From the NCBI RefSeq assembly GCF_040689395.1, contig NZ_JBFAZX010000003.1, positions 186,001 to 250,000 of the forward strand: 64,000 nt of DNA, written 5' to 3'. Shown piece after piece: positions 8,278-17,709 of the stretch. This DNA is from Dactylosporangium sp040689395. Its GTDB lineage: Bacteria; Actinomycetota; Actinomycetes; Mycobacteriales; Micromonosporaceae. A program made the translations under genes and the position numbers. The notes under the pieces were generated by a model, which was given only the letters and a program-made list of their open reading frames with translations, had not been told where the DNA came from and searched no databases. Numbering within the stretch: position 1 is the stretch's first letter; the number at the start of each line of letters is the position of its first letter.

Positions 8278-9789
8278 TCAGGCGGGGTAGCGGCGCGGGG
8301 TCCAGACCACCGGTGTCTCGCCGCCGCGGTCCTGCAGCCTCGTCTGCGACGAGCCGAAGATGAGCAGGGTCCGCATGTCCACCTCGGCCGGGTCGAGGTC
8401 GGCGAGGCGCACCACGCGGACCGACTCGGCCGGGCCGCCGACGTCGCGGCCGAGCACGACCGGGGTGTCGGCGGCGCGGTGGCGCAGTAGCAGCTCCTTC
8501 GCGGCCTCCACCTGCCAGGTCCGCGTGCGCGAGCCAGGGTTGTAGACCGCGATGACCAGATCGGCGCGGGCGGCGGCCTCCAGGCGGGCGGCGATGACGT
8601 CCCACGGCTTGAGCCGGTCGGACAGCGACAGCACGCAGAAGTCGTGACCCAGCGGAGCGCCGGCCCGGCTCGCCACCGCCTGGGCGGCGGTCAGGCCGGG
8701 CAGGACCCGCACCGGCACGTCCTTCCAGCGCGGCTCGGCCGCCACCTCCAGCACGGCGGCGGCCATCGCGAAGACGCCCGGGTCGCCCGACGAGACCACC
8801 GCGACCCGGCGCCCCTCCTTGGCCAGCGCCAGCGCGAACTCGGCGCGCTCGGCCTCGACGCGGTTGTCGGAGGCGTGCCGGCGCTGCCGCGGATTGTCCG
8901 GGACCCGCGCCAGGTAGGGGCCGTAGCCGACGAGATCCTCGGCGGCGGCGAGCGCGGCCTGCGCCTCCGGGGTGAGCCAGTCGCGGCCGGCGGGCCCCAG
9001 GCCGACCACCACGACCTCGCCCTGAGCCGGCGCGGGGGCGGCCTCGGCCAGCGCGGCCGCGGTCTCCTCGTGGACGCGGGAGGGCAGCAGGGCCAGGGAG
9101 AAGTACGGCACCGTCGCCGGGTCGACCTCGGCCAGCGGGGCGGTGCGCTCGTCGGCGGTGGTGGCGCGCTCGACGTACCAGGCGTCGCCGAGCCGGCCGG
9201 CGCGCTCGAGCGCCTCGCGGACCCGGCCGAACGTGCGGCCCAGCTTCAGCACCGCGGCGGAGTCGGTGGCGGCCAGGCGCTCGGCGAGCTCGTCGGTGGG
9301 CAGCGTGCCGGGCAGCACGGTGAGGACCTCGTCACGCTCGACGAGGGGCCGGCCCAGCGCGGCCGACGCGCCGGAAACGGACGTCACGCCGGGGACGACC
9401 TCGGTGGGGTACCGTCGGCAGAGCCGCTTGTGCATGTGCATGTACGACCCGTAGAAGAGCGGGTCGCCCTCGCACAGCACCACCACGTCGCGGCCGGCGT
9501 CGAGGTGCGCGGCGAGGCGGGCCGCCCACGCGTCGTAGTGCTCCTCGATCACGCCGCGGTAGTCGGGCGTGTCCTCGGTCGTCACCGGGTAGACGAGGGC
9601 CTCCTCGATCTGGTCCGCGCGCAGGTAGGGCGCGGCGATCGAGCGGGCGATGCTGCGCCCGTGGCGGGCGCTGTGGTACGCGACGACCGGCGCGGCGGCG
9701 ATGAGCCGGGCGGCCTTGACCGTCACGAGCTCCGGGTCGCCGGGACCCAGACCGATACCGAAGAGCCTGCCGCTGTCCACCGTGGTCAT
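8278..9789 (-). CDS. cobIJ: Fused precorrin-2 C20- / precorrin-3B C17-methyltransferase (CobI-CobJ)
   Basis: A 503-aa two-domain protein. The first ~245 residues are CobI (GIGLGPGDPELVTVKA near the N-terminus and CEGDPLFYGS for SAM binding). The second half is CobJ (VVGLGPAGRDWLTPEA and SSGDPGVFAMA). Both are SAM-dependent tetrapyrrole methyltransferases of the aerobic B12 pathway; CobI makes precorrin-3A and CobJ performs ring contraction to precorrin-4. CobI/CobJ fusions occur in other actinobacteria. The ATG at 9789 overlaps the cobH stop by 4 nt and starts directly at the first strand of the CobI fold, so it is preferred over the longer reading frame upstream. Confidence 0.95.
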   Translation of the reverse strand: MTTVDSGRLFGIGLGPGDPELVTVKAARLIAAAPVVAYHSARHGRSIARSIAAPYLRADQIEEALVYPVTTEDTPDYRGVIEEHYDAWAARLAAHLDAGRDVVVLCEGDPLFYGSYMHMHKRLCRRYPTEVVPGVTSVSGASAALGRPLVERDEVLTVLPGTLPTDELAERLAATDSAAVLKLGRTFGRVREALERAGRLGDAWYVERATTADERTAPLAEVDPATVPYFSLALLPSRVHEETAAALAEAAPAPAQGEVVVVGLGPAGRDWLTPEAQAALAAAEDLVGYGPYLARVPDNPRQRRHASDNRVEAERAEFALALAKEGRRVAVVSSGDPGVFAMAAAVLEVAAEPRWKDVPVRVLPGLTAAQAVASRAGAPLGHDFCVLSLSDRLKPWDVIAARLEAAARADLVIAVYNPGSRTRTWQVEAAKELLLRHRAADTPVVLGRDVGGPAESVRVVRLADLDPAEVDMRTLLIFGSSQTRLQDRGGETPVVWTPRRYPA

Positions 9790-10427
9790 TCCTTCTCGTC
9801 CGCGATCGCGTTGACGGCGGCGGCCGTCATCGCGCTGCCGCCCCGGCGGCCGTGCACCACCAGGTGTTCCAGCCCGGAGCCGGCCAGGGCCGCCTTCGAC
9901 TCGGCGGCGCCGATGAACCCGACCGGGATGCCCAGCACCGCGGCCGGGGTGCCCGCACCCTCGCCGATCAGTTCGAGCAGCCGGAACAGGGCGGTGGGCG
10001 CGTTGCCGATGGCGACGACGGCGCCGTCGATGCGGCCCCGCCAGAGTTCGAGGGCCGCCGCGCTGCGCGTGGTGCCGAGCCGCTGCGCCAGCTCCGGTAC
10101 GGCCGGATCGCGCAGCGTGCACACCACGTCGTTGTCGCGGGGCAGCCGCGCGCGGGTCACGCCGGACGCGACCATCTCGGCGTCGCACAGGATCGGTGCC
10201 CCGCCCCGCAGCGCCGCGCGCGCGGCCACGACGACGCCGGGGGAGTAGCCGACGTCGGCGGGCAGGTCGACCATGCCGCAGGCGTGGATCATGCGGACCG
10301 TCACCTGCGCCACGTCGGCGGGCAGCGCGGACAGGTCGGCCTCGGCCCGGATCGTGGCGAACGAGCGCCGGTAGATCTCGGCGCCGTCGCGGACGTACTC
10401 CGCCGTCAGGTCACTGTGCTGCGTCAT
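9786..10427 (-). CDS. cobH: Precorrin-8X methylmutase
   Basis: A 213-aa protein of the usual CobH length. It has the family features RMIHACGMVDL, with the catalytic His, and GGAPILCDAEMVASGV, followed by IGNAPTALFRLLEL and GIPVGFIGAAESK. It catalyses the 1,5-sigmatropic methyl shift from precorrin-8X to hydrogenobyrinate. It sits between cobG and cobIJ, with 4-nt overlaps on both sides, so the three are one translationally coupled unit. Confidence 0.95.
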   Translation of the reverse strand: MTQHSDLTAEYVRDGAEIYRRSFATIRAEADLSALPADVAQVTVRMIHACGMVDLPADVGYSPGVVVAARAALRGGAPILCDAEMVASGVTRARLPRDNDVVCTLRDPAVPELAQRLGTTRSAAALELWRGRIDGAVVAIGNAPTALFRLLELIGEGAGTPAAVLGIPVGFIGAAESKAALAGSGLEHLVVHGRRGGSAMTAAAVNAIADEKE

Positions 10428-11557
10428 ACGACCGCGCTCCGGTACCCGCCGGGCGTCGCCAGCATCTCCACGTGCCTTCCTCTCGGCGCGCCGCAGCGCC
10501 GTTCGCAGCCGACCCAGTGCACCGGCACCGCGCCGGGCTCCCGCACGCCGGCGGCGGCCACGGCGGCCCGTGCGTCCGAGCGGACGTCGGCGAGCGCCTT
10601 GGCACAGCCCGGCCGCCCGGCGCACGCCGTGACCCCGGCCCACGGCGAGGCGGGGTCGGCGGTGAGCCCGGTGGCGGCCAGTCCGGCAACGGTCGGGTCA
10701 GCTTCTTCCATCGGTACCGCGGGAACGACGACGGTCCGCCAGGGCGTGACGATCATCTCGTTCGCCGCGCCCGCGAGCGCCGCCGACTGGGCGCCCGTGA
10801 GTAGCCCGAGCGGCGCGACCACGACCACGGCGGCGCCCCCGCCGGGCTGGGCGATCAGCCCCGGTTTAACGGCATTCGCACGGTTGGTCCCGTCGGCCGT
10901 GACCGCGGCGCCCAGCCGGGCCGCGACCCGCGCCGGGCCGTCCTCGAGCTCCGCGAGCCGCCAGGCCCGGGAGCCCTGCGCGGCCCGCTCCGCCAGGAAG
11001 GCCAGGGCGGCCCGGACCAGCAGCTGCGCCCCACCGGAGGCGCTGGTCGGGGTGCCGCCCAGGACCAGCCGCGAGCCGTGCAGCCCCACGTCGCCGAGCA
11101 GTGGGGTCACGTCGCCGCGGCCGTCGTCGATCGTGGCCAGGAACCGGCCCGGCAGCCCGGCCAGCTCCGGCGTGGCGCACAGCCGCGCGTCGAACTCGCG
11201 CACGACCGGCCGCACGTCCAGCTCGCCGCGCCCGTCGAGGCCGCTCAGCGGGCTGGCGATGATGTTGCGCACTCGTTCGTGCGTCGCCGAGGGCAGCAGG
11301 CCGGCGTCGGTCAGCCGGGCTCCGAGCTCGTGCTCCGTGCCGGGCCGCAGCGCCCTGACCTGCACGTTGCCGCGCGAGGTGAGCTCCAGCGCCGGGTCTC
11401 CCAGCTCGGCGGCGGCCGCGCGCAGCACCTCCAGCTGCGCGGCGGTGAGCCGCCCGCCGGGCAGGCGGATGCGCGCGAGCCCGCCGTCGGCGGCCTCGTG
11501 CACCTGCACGGCGCCCGGGCACCTGTCGGGGGCGTCACGTTCGCTGGCAGCCTGCAC
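10424..11557 (-). CDS. cobG: Precorrin-3B synthase
   Basis: A 377-aa sulfite/nitrite-reductase-like protein. Two ferredoxin-like half domains are followed by the cysteine pairs for the 4Fe-4S cluster, CAGRPGC and GCERRC, in the C-terminal third. CobG uses O2 to hydroxylate precorrin-3A and form the lactone of precorrin-3B, which marks the aerobic pathway. The GTG at 11557 is the only start codon that fits the family N-terminus, and no good Shine-Dalgarno precedes it. A TAGTAT-like box lies just upstream (minus strand, about 11565-11570), so the message may have a very short leader. The gene is divergent from the riboswitch-cobN unit. Confidence 0.9.
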   Translation of the reverse strand: MQAASERDAPDRCPGAVQVHEAADGGLARIRLPGGRLTAAQLEVLRAAAAELGDPALELTSRGNVQVRALRPGTEHELGARLTDAGLLPSATHERVRNIIASPLSGLDGRGELDVRPVVREFDARLCATPELAGLPGRFLATIDDGRGDVTPLLGDVGLHGSRLVLGGTPTSASGGAQLLVRAALAFLAERAAQGSRAWRLAELEDGPARVAARLGAAVTADGTNRANAVKPGLIAQPGGGAAVVVVAPLGLLTGAQSAALAGAANEMIVTPWRTVVVPAVPMEEADPTVAGLAATGLTADPASPWAGVTACAGRPGCAKALADVRSDARAAVAAAGVREPGAVPVHWVGCERRCGAPRGRHVEMLATPGGYRSAVV

Positions 11558-11619
11558 GCGCCGGATACTACCTGCGCTTGACGCGGCGCAGGCTCGTCGC
11601 GCAGAGTTGGGCCTGCTGT

Positions 11620-11770
11620 ACAACGGCGACGTGTGGAGGAACCCGGTGTGAATCCGGGGCGGTCCCGCCACTGTGACCGGGGAGCAAGCCTCCAGCGACG
11701 AAGGCCACCGGATATGTCCGGGAAGGCCTGGGGCGAGCGCCGATCCGGGAGTCAGGAGACTCTCCGCCGC
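11620..11770 (+). promoter_or_regulatory. Cobalamin (AdoCbl) riboswitch upstream of cobN
   Basis: The region contains the conserved cobalamin-riboswitch core: GGTGTGAATCCGGGGC followed by GGTCCCGCCACTGTGACC at 11645-11679. The B12-box variant GAGTCAGGAGACTC lies at about 11749-11763. The element ends ~50 nt before the cobN start, a distance that suits translational or transcriptional control of cobN. It lies on the + strand, so it should not control the divergent cobG operon directly. The exact ends were not folded and are approximate. Confidence 0.92.
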
Positions 11771-11822
11771 CGGACCCAATCCCGACCGACTTGGGGCGCG
11801 GACCCCGAGGGAGGACCCCGGC

Positions 11823-14800
11823 GTGATCCTGCTGCTGTCGACGTCCGACACCGACCTGCTCAGCGCCCGTGCCAGTGGCGCGGACTACCGGCTGGCCAAC
11901 CCCGCCCGGACCACGGTCGAGGACCTGCCCGGTCTCGCCGCCGGCGCCGAACTCGTCGTCGTGCGCTTCCTCGGCGCGTACCGCGACTGGCAGGACGGCC
12001 TCGACACGCTCCTGGCCACCGGCCTGCCCGTGGTGATCCTCGGCGGCGAGCAGGCCCCCGACGCCGAGCTGATGAGCCACTCCACGGTGCCGGCCGGCCT
12101 CGCCGCGCAGGCCCACGCCTACCTCGCCTTCGGCGGCCCGGCCAACCTCGCCGAGCTGCACCGGTTCCTCTGCGACACCGTCCTGCTGACCGGCCACGGC
12201 TTCGCCGCGCCGGTGGAGACCCCGGCCTGGGGTGTGCTGGAGCGCTCGGGCCGTCCAACTCCAGCCGGCGGCCCCGAGCCGGACGGCCCGACGGTCGCGG
12301 TCGTCTACTACCGCGCGCACCACGTGGCCGGAAACACCGCGTTCGTCGAGCGCCTCTGCGAGGCGATCGAGGCCGAGGGCGCCCGCGCGTTGCCGGTCTT
12401 CGCCGCCTCGCTGCGCACCGCCCCGCCAGAACTGCTCGACACGCTGCGGCGGGCCGACGCGCTGGTGGTGACCGTGCTCGCGGCCGGCGGCACCCGCCCG
12501 GCCGACGCCCAGGCCGGCGGCGAGGACGAGGCGTGGGACGTCGGCGCGCTCGCCGCCCTCGACGTGCCGATCCTGCAGGGCCTGTGCCTGACCAGCAGCC
12601 GCGACGGCTGGGATGCCAACGACGACGGGCTCTCGCCGCTGGACACCGCGACCCAGGTGGCGATCCCCGAGTTCGACGGGCGGCTCATCACGGTGCCGTT
12701 CTCGTTCAAGGAGATCGACGAGGACGGCCTCACCGTCTACGTCGCGGACCCCGAGCGCGCCGGCCGCGTCGCCGGGATCGCCGTCGCGCACGCCCGCCTG
12801 CGCGGCCTGGCCGCCGCGGACAAGCGCGTCGTGATCATGCTCAGCGCGTATCCGACGAAGCACTCGCGCATCGGCAACGCCGTCGGGCTGGACACGCCGG
12901 CCAGCGTCGTGCGGCTGCTCGAGGCGATGGCGCGGCAGGGGTACGACCTGGGGGAGGGCTTCCCCGCCGACGGCGACGCGCTCATCCACGAGCTCATCGC
13001 CGCGGGCGGCCAGGACGTCAACTGGCTGACCGAGGAGCAGCTGCGGGGCAATCCGGTGCGCATCTCCGCCGAGCGGTATGCCGCCTGGTTCGCCACCCTC
13101 CCCGAGGACCTGCGCGCCGGGATCGAGCGGCACTGGGGCCCGGCCCCCGGCGAGCTGTTCGTCGACCCTGCCACCGGCGACATCGTCCTGGCCGCCCTGC
13201 GCCGCGGCAACGTCGTCGTCATGGTCCAGCCGCCGCGCGGCTTCGGCGAGAACCCGGTCGCCATCTACCACGACCCCGACCTGCCGCCGAGCCACCACTA
13301 CCTGGCCGCGTACCGCTGGCTCGCGGACTCGTCCGAGGCCGGTTTCGCGGCGCACGCCGTCGTGCACGTCGGCAAGCACGGCAACCTCGAGTGGCTGCCG
13401 GGCAAGACCGTCGGCATGTCCGCCGCGTGCGGCGCCGACGCGGCGCTGGGCAACCTGCCGCTGATCTACCCGTTCCTGGTCAACGACCCGGGCGAGGGCA
13501 CCCAGGCCAAGCGCCGCGCGCACGCCACGCTCGTGGACCACCTGGTGCCGCCGATGGCCCGCGCCGACACCTACGGCGACATCGCCCGCCTGGAGCAGCT
13601 GCTCGACGAGCACGCCACGATCGCCGCGCTCGACCCGGCGAAGCTCCCCGCGATCCGGGCCCAGATCTGGACGCTGATCCAGGCCGCCCGCCTCGACCAC
13701 GACCTCGGCCTGGCCGACCGGCCGCACGACGCCGAGTTCGACGACTTCCTGCTGCACGTCGACGGCTGGCTGTGCGAGGTCAAGGACGTGCAGATCCGCG
13801 ACGGCCTGCACGTGCTGGGCCAGGCGCCGACCGGCGAGGCGCGGGTCGACCTGGTGCTGGCGATGCTGCGCGCCCGGCAGATGTGGGGCGGCCAGGTCGC
13901 CGCGCTGCCCGGCCTGCGCGAGGCGCTCGGCCTGTCCGAGTCCTCGACGGACCGCACGGCGGTCGACGCGGCCGAGGCGCGGGCGCGGGAGCTGGTCGCC
14001 GCGATGGAGGCCCGCAATTGGGATGTATCCGAGGTATCGGATGTTTCGGATAATCCGGAAGTGGTGCGAGTGCTGCGCTTCGCCGCCGAGGAGATCGTGC
14101 CGCGGCTGGCGCGCACCACCGACGAGCTGACGATGGTGCTGCACGCGCTCGACGGCGGATACGTGCCGGCCGGCCCGAGCGGATCGCCGCTGCGCGGTCT
14201 GATCAACGTGCTGCCGACCGGTCGCAACTTCTACTCCGTCGACCCGAAGGCGGTGCCGAGCCGGCTGGCGTGGGAGACGGGCCAGGCGATGGCGGAATCG
14301 CTGCTCTCGCGGTACAGGACGGATCACGGCGAATGGCCGAAGTCCGTCGGCCTGTCCATGTGGGGCACCAGCGCCATGCGCACCGCGGGTGATGACATCG
14401 CCGAGGCGCTCGCGCTGCTGGGCGTCCGCCCGGTCTGGGACGACGCGTCCCGTCGCGTCACCCGCCTCGACCTCATCGACCTCGCCGAGCTGGGCCGCCC
14501 GCGCATTGACGTGACCATGCGCATCAGCGGCTTCTTCCGCGACGCCTTCCCGCACGTGGTGGCGCTGCTCGACGACGCGGTCCGGCTCGCCGCCAGCGCC
14601 GAGGAGTCCGCCGAGGACAACTACGTGCGTGCGCACGTGCACGCCGATCTGGCCGGGCACGGCGACGAGCGGCGCGCCACGCTGCGCGTCTTCGGCTCCA
14701 AGCCCGGTGCGTACGGCGCGGGCATCCTCCCGCTCATCGACAGCCGCAACTGGCGCGACGACCGGGACCTCGCCGAGGTCTACGCCGTGTGGGGCGGCTA

Positions 14801-15404
14801 CGCATACGGTCGCGGCGTCGACGGCGTCGAGGCGCGCGCCGACATGGAGGGCGCGTACCGCAGGATCAGCGTCGCGGTGAAGAACACCGACACCCGCGAG
14901 CACGACATCGCCGACTCCGACGACTACTTCCAGTACCACGGCGGCATGGTCGCCACGGTCCGCGCCCTGACCGGCCGGGCGCCCGCCGCCTACGTCGGCG
15001 ACAGCACCAACCCCGACGCCGTGCGCACCCGCACGCTGAGCGAGGAGACCGCCCGGGTCTTCCGGGCCCGCGTGGTCAACCCCCGCTGGCTGGCCGCGAT
15101 GCGCCGGCACGGCTACAAGGGCGCCTTCGAACTCGCCGCGACGGTCGACTACCTCTTCGGCTTCGACGCCACCGCCGGCGTCGTGGCCGACTGGATGTAC
15201 GAGAAGCTGGCCGAGTCCTACGTCTTCGACCCGGACAACCACAAGTTCCTCACCGAGTCCAACCCGTGGGCGCTGCACGGCATCGCCGAGCGCCTGCTGG
15301 AGGCGGCCGACCGCGGCATGTGGGAGCACCCGGAGCCGGCCACGCTGGACGGCCTGCGCGAGGTCTACCTGCAGACCGAGGGCGACCTGGAGGACGACGC
15401 CTGA
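11823..15404 (+). CDS. cobN: Aerobic cobaltochelatase large subunit CobN
   Basis: A 1193-aa protein of the CobN/magnesium-chelatase H family. Diagnostic stretches are VVHVGKHGNLEWLPGKTVG, YPFLVNDPGEGTQAKRR, and SVGLSMWGTSAMRTAGDD in the C-terminal third. With CobS and CobT (not in the window) it inserts Co2+ into hydrogenobyrinic acid a,c-diamide using ATP. The GTG at 11823 is chosen because a GGGAGG Shine-Dalgarno lies just upstream and the riboswitch ends before it; the longer frame would run through the riboswitch. A short AT-rich codon run encoding WDVSEVSDVSDN (about 14020-14057) contrasts with the rest of the gene. Confidence 0.96.
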   Translation: MILLLSTSDTDLLSARASGADYRLANPARTTVEDLPGLAAGAELVVVRFLGAYRDWQDGLDTLLATGLPVVILGGEQAPDAELMSHSTVPAGLAAQAHAYLAFGGPANLAELHRFLCDTVLLTGHGFAAPVETPAWGVLERSGRPTPAGGPEPDGPTVAVVYYRAHHVAGNTAFVERLCEAIEAEGARALPVFAASLRTAPPELLDTLRRADALVVTVLAAGGTRPADAQAGGEDEAWDVGALAALDVPILQGLCLTSSRDGWDANDDGLSPLDTATQVAIPEFDGRLITVPFSFKEIDEDGLTVYVADPERAGRVAGIAVAHARLRGLAAADKRVVIMLSAYPTKHSRIGNAVGLDTPASVVRLLEAMARQGYDLGEGFPADGDALIHELIAAGGQDVNWLTEEQLRGNPVRISAERYAAWFATLPEDLRAGIERHWGPAPGELFVDPATGDIVLAALRRGNVVVMVQPPRGFGENPVAIYHDPDLPPSHHYLAAYRWLADSSEAGFAAHAVVHVGKHGNLEWLPGKTVGMSAACGADAALGNLPLIYPFLVNDPGEGTQAKRRAHATLVDHLVPPMARADTYGDIARLEQLLDEHATIAALDPAKLPAIRAQIWTLIQAARLDHDLGLADRPHDAEFDDFLLHVDGWLCEVKDVQIRDGLHVLGQAPTGEARVDLVLAMLRARQMWGGQVAALPGLREALGLSESSTDRTAVDAAEARARELVAAMEARNWDVSEVSDVSDNPEVVRVLRFAAEEIVPRLARTTDELTMVLHALDGGYVPAGPSGSPLRGLINVLPTGRNFYSVDPKAVPSRLAWETGQAMAESLLSRYRTDHGEWPKSVGLSMWGTSAMRTAGDDIAEALALLGVRPVWDDASRRVTRLDLIDLAELGRPRIDVTMRISGFFRDAFPHVVALLDDAVRLAASAEESAEDNYVRAHVHADLAGHGDERRATLRVFGSKPGAYGAGILPLIDSRNWRDDRDLAEVYAVWGGYAYGRGVDGVEARADMEGAYRRISVAVKNTDTREHDIADSDDYFQYHGGMVATVRALTGRAPAAYVGDSTNPDAVRTRTLSEETARVFRARVVNPRWLAAMRRHGYKGAFELAATVDYLFGFDATAGVVADWMYEKLAESYVFDPDNHKFLTESNPWALHGIAERLLEAADRGMWEHPEPATLDGLREVYLQTEGDLEDDA

Positions 15405-15407
15405 CGG

Positions 15408-16160
15408 TCAGGTCCGCGCGGCGGTGACGGCGACGGTGGTGTACCGCATGGTGAAGGTGCCGCCCGCCGCGTCGACGACGGCGCCGAAGCCCGCGAGGAT
15501 CTCGGCCAGCGTGTCCGGCGGCAGGCGGCTCGCGACGCCGGAGGTCGGCACCTGGTCGAGCCACTCGTCGCGGGTGTACTCGCGCTCCCACGGCAAGCGC
15601 CAGTCCTCCGGCTCGCCGAACGCGCCACTGGCCCGGATCGCCTCCGCCGGCCTGGCGGCGAGCTTCGCGTAGTCGTCCCCGCCGAACGACCAGCGGTGCA
15701 TCATCGGCAGGTCGGGCACGACCCGGCGGCAGACCGCGGCGAAGCCCTCGGCCAGGTCGGGCGGGGGCTCGGACGCGTTCCAGAACAGCGCCAGCCGGCC
15801 GCCGGGCCGCAGCACCGCCGCCGCCTTCGCCGCGCCCGCGACCGGGTCCACCCAGTGCCAGGCCTGGCCGGCGACGAGGGCGTCGAACGTGCGGCCGGCC
15901 GGCTCCCAGGCCTCGATGGTGGCCACCTCGACGTCGAGCCCGCGCCGGCGGGCCTCCTCGGCCATGCGCGGATCGGGGTCGATGCCGAGCACCTCGCAGC
16001 CGGCCGCCTGGAACCGGCGCGCGACGATCCCGGTGCCGCAGCCGACGTCGAGGATGCTGCGGCCGGGGCTCGCGGCGGCGATCCGCTCGATGAGGGCATC
16101 CGGGTAGCTCGGCCGGGCCCGGTCGTAGCGCTCCGCGTCCGCCCCGAAGGACTCCGCTAC
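15408..16160 (-). CDS. Class I SAM-dependent methyltransferase, start codon apparently lost
   Basis: The frame from VAESFGADAERYDRARP through the SAM motif ILDVGCGTGIVARRF to the end (about 250 codons) is open and reads as a complete small-molecule methyltransferase. No ATG, GTG or TTG exists in frame at or before the VAESF N-terminus. The first in-frame start, a GTG at 15992, would remove the SAM-binding motif. The break coincides with the 5' break of the divergent TetR remnant, so a deletion of the shared promoter and both gene starts is the simplest reading. The stop lies 4 nt past the cobN stop, so the genes converge. The substrate is unknown. Confidence 0.7.
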   Translation of the reverse strand, partial: VAESFGADAERYDRARPSYPDALIERIAAASPGRSILDVGCGTGIVARRFQAAGCEVLGIDPDPRMAEEARRRGLDVEVATIEAWEPAGRTFDALVAGQAWHWVDPVAGAAKAAAVLRPGGRLALFWNASEPPPDLAEGFAAVCRRVVPDLPMMHRWSFGGDDYAKLAARPAEAIRASGAFGEPEDWRLPWEREYTRDEWLDQVPTSGVASRLPPDTLAEILAGFGAVVDAAGGTFTMRYTTVAVTAART

Positions 16161-16177
16161 CGTTCGGAGGCGATGGG

Positions 16178-16636
16178 GTGCTGCACCGGCACTTCGAGGA
16201 CTTCGACGCCTTCCTGGCGCAGTTCGTGCTCGATCGCGTCGACCGGATGGACGCCCAGGCCGTCGCCCTGCGTGGTGCGGCCGGCACCGGCACCGTCGCG
16301 GACAACATCAGCGGCGCGCTCGCCGCGGTGTTCGGCTCGGTCGCCGTGGCGATCGTCGCCCTCGTCACGTTTCGCGACGAGCTGCGTGCGCGGCTGCGCG
16401 AGACCTGGCCGGCCGGCGTTCCGGTGCTCACCGAGGCCGCCGTCATGTTCGGCGTGTACCTCGCCGCGGAGCGCGACCTGGGTCGCGTCGCCGCGGACGC
16501 CGACGTCAACACGCTCGGCGCCATGCTGGTCGGCTCGGGCCACCTGCTCTACGCCGACCGCGCCGGCACGCCCCCGACCCCCGACGCCGTGCGCCGAGTC
16601 GTCACCACCGTCCTGGCCGGCGCCCCGCGGGCGTGA
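16178..16636 (+). pseudogene. TetR-family regulator remnant lacking the DNA-binding helix-turn-helix
   Basis: The open frame starts at GVLHRHFEDFDAFLAQFVLD. In intact TetR proteins this is the end of the recognition helix and the start of the ligand domain. About 40 N-terminal residues that form the HTH are missing, and the in-frame sequence upstream (PRRTPLPFGGD) is not HTH-like. The remaining ~152 residues are a normal all-helical TetR C-terminal domain. A GGAGG sequence 7-8 nt before the GTG at 16178 could still allow translation of a dimerisation-only protein. It is divergent from the methyltransferase, which it probably once regulated. Confidence 0.7.
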
Positions 16637-16834
16637 GCTGACGGAAAATTTGGACCGGGCGCCCCGGACTACGGCCGCGGCACCTCATTGCCCGAATCAT
16701 CGGGTACGCGGCGATTTATCAATCACCTGTGCGCAATGACCTGAACACCTTAGGCAACATTCGCATCTTGAGTAACAGCAAAGGCTCCTCCCGCACTTCT
16801 TTGCAGTCCGTTGCATCCATTCGGAGGATCCTTC

Positions 16835-17659
16835 GTGTTAGTTCGTCGCCTTGTCCTAGCTACCGTCCCGGCCGTCGCGGCCGTGCTGCTGTTTGCCGGC
16901 ACCGCGGCCGCGGCGGTCAAAGTGCCGTTAAAGTCGTCCCACCGCAACACCACGGCCGCGGCCTTCAAGAAAGATTGCGACCACATTCCGAACAAGGACC
17001 GTGGCGCCGGGAAGGACGGCTTCGTGTTCGTCCTGCCCGGGAACGACGCCGATTTCGTCACCCTGGACCTGAAGTTCCGCGACACCGGCGGCAACACCGT
17101 CCCGATCACCATCTCGAATACGCCCGGCGCCTACCCTTACGGCATCATCACCGACAAGGGCTCCAGCAAGGCCTACATCGTCGTGCCGTACGGCTGGAGG
17201 CTGCTGGACGGCGAGGCCTGGGTGGACAACAACAACACGAAGGCCAAGGACTTCAACGTCAGCCACACCTGCCAGGGCGGTCCCGCCGCCAGCCCCTCGC
17301 CGTCGAAGTCGCCGTCGGCCTCGCCCTCGGCGTCGATCTCGCCCTCGACCTCGGCGTCGGCGTCCACCTCGCCGTCCACCTCGGAAAGCCCCTCGGAAAG
17401 CCCGTCGGCCAGTCTTTCACCGAGTGTGTCGGCCACCCCGGAGGCCAGCACTGACCCCTCGCAGACCCCGGTCCCGTCCGTCAGCCCCTCCACGCCGGGT
17501 GGTGGCCTGCCGGTGACCGGTGTCGCGGTGGGCGGCACGGCGCTGGCCGGTGCCGCGCTCGTCGCCGGCGGCATCGCACTGCTCGCCATCCGTCGGCGCC
17601 GGGCACAGCTCGCGTTCGTCGCGGACCCGGACGCCAACCCGTCTGGCAACGGAAAGTAA
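16835..17659 (+). CDS. Sortase-anchored (LPxTG) secreted protein of unknown function
   Basis: A 274-aa precursor. It has an N-terminal signal peptide (MLVRRLVLATVPAVAAVLLF, cleavage probably after ...GTAAAA), then a ~125-residue extracellular domain with two cysteines. A Ser/Pro/Thr-rich linker built of repeated SPS/SAS/STS units follows. The end is a classical wall-sorting signal: LPVTG, a hydrophobic helix, then RRRR. GTG at 16835 has a GGAGG Shine-Dalgarno 8 nt upstream. The globular domain is not one I recognise. The 198-bp upstream region is clearly less GC-rich than the surroundings and probably holds the promoter. Confidence 0.85.
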   Translation: MLVRRLVLATVPAVAAVLLFAGTAAAAVKVPLKSSHRNTTAAAFKKDCDHIPNKDRGAGKDGFVFVLPGNDADFVTLDLKFRDTGGNTVPITISNTPGAYPYGIITDKGSSKAYIVVPYGWRLLDGEAWVDNNNTKAKDFNVSHTCQGGPAASPSPSKSPSASPSASISPSTSASASTSPSTSESPSESPSASLSPSVSATPEASTDPSQTPVPSVSPSTPGGGLPVTGVAVGGTALAGAALVAGGIALLAIRRRRAQLAFVADPDANPSGNGK

Positions 17660-17709
17660 TCGCCTGACAGCCCACGGACAATTGGGCTGATCTGCTCCAC
17701 GCTCCGCTC

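Noticed and set aside
8644..10248. A long + frame across the cob genes
   Set aside because: It is antisense to cobIJ and cobH, which have complete family motifs and coupled starts.
11673..11822. An extended CobN N-terminus starting at GTG 11673
   Set aside because: It would translate through the cobalamin riboswitch, and the family N-terminus and Shine-Dalgarno point to 11823.
11568..15329. A 1253-codon minus frame opposite cobN
   Set aside because: It is a mirror frame of cobN, with no start signal and no recognisable protein. It is a typical GC-rich shadow frame.
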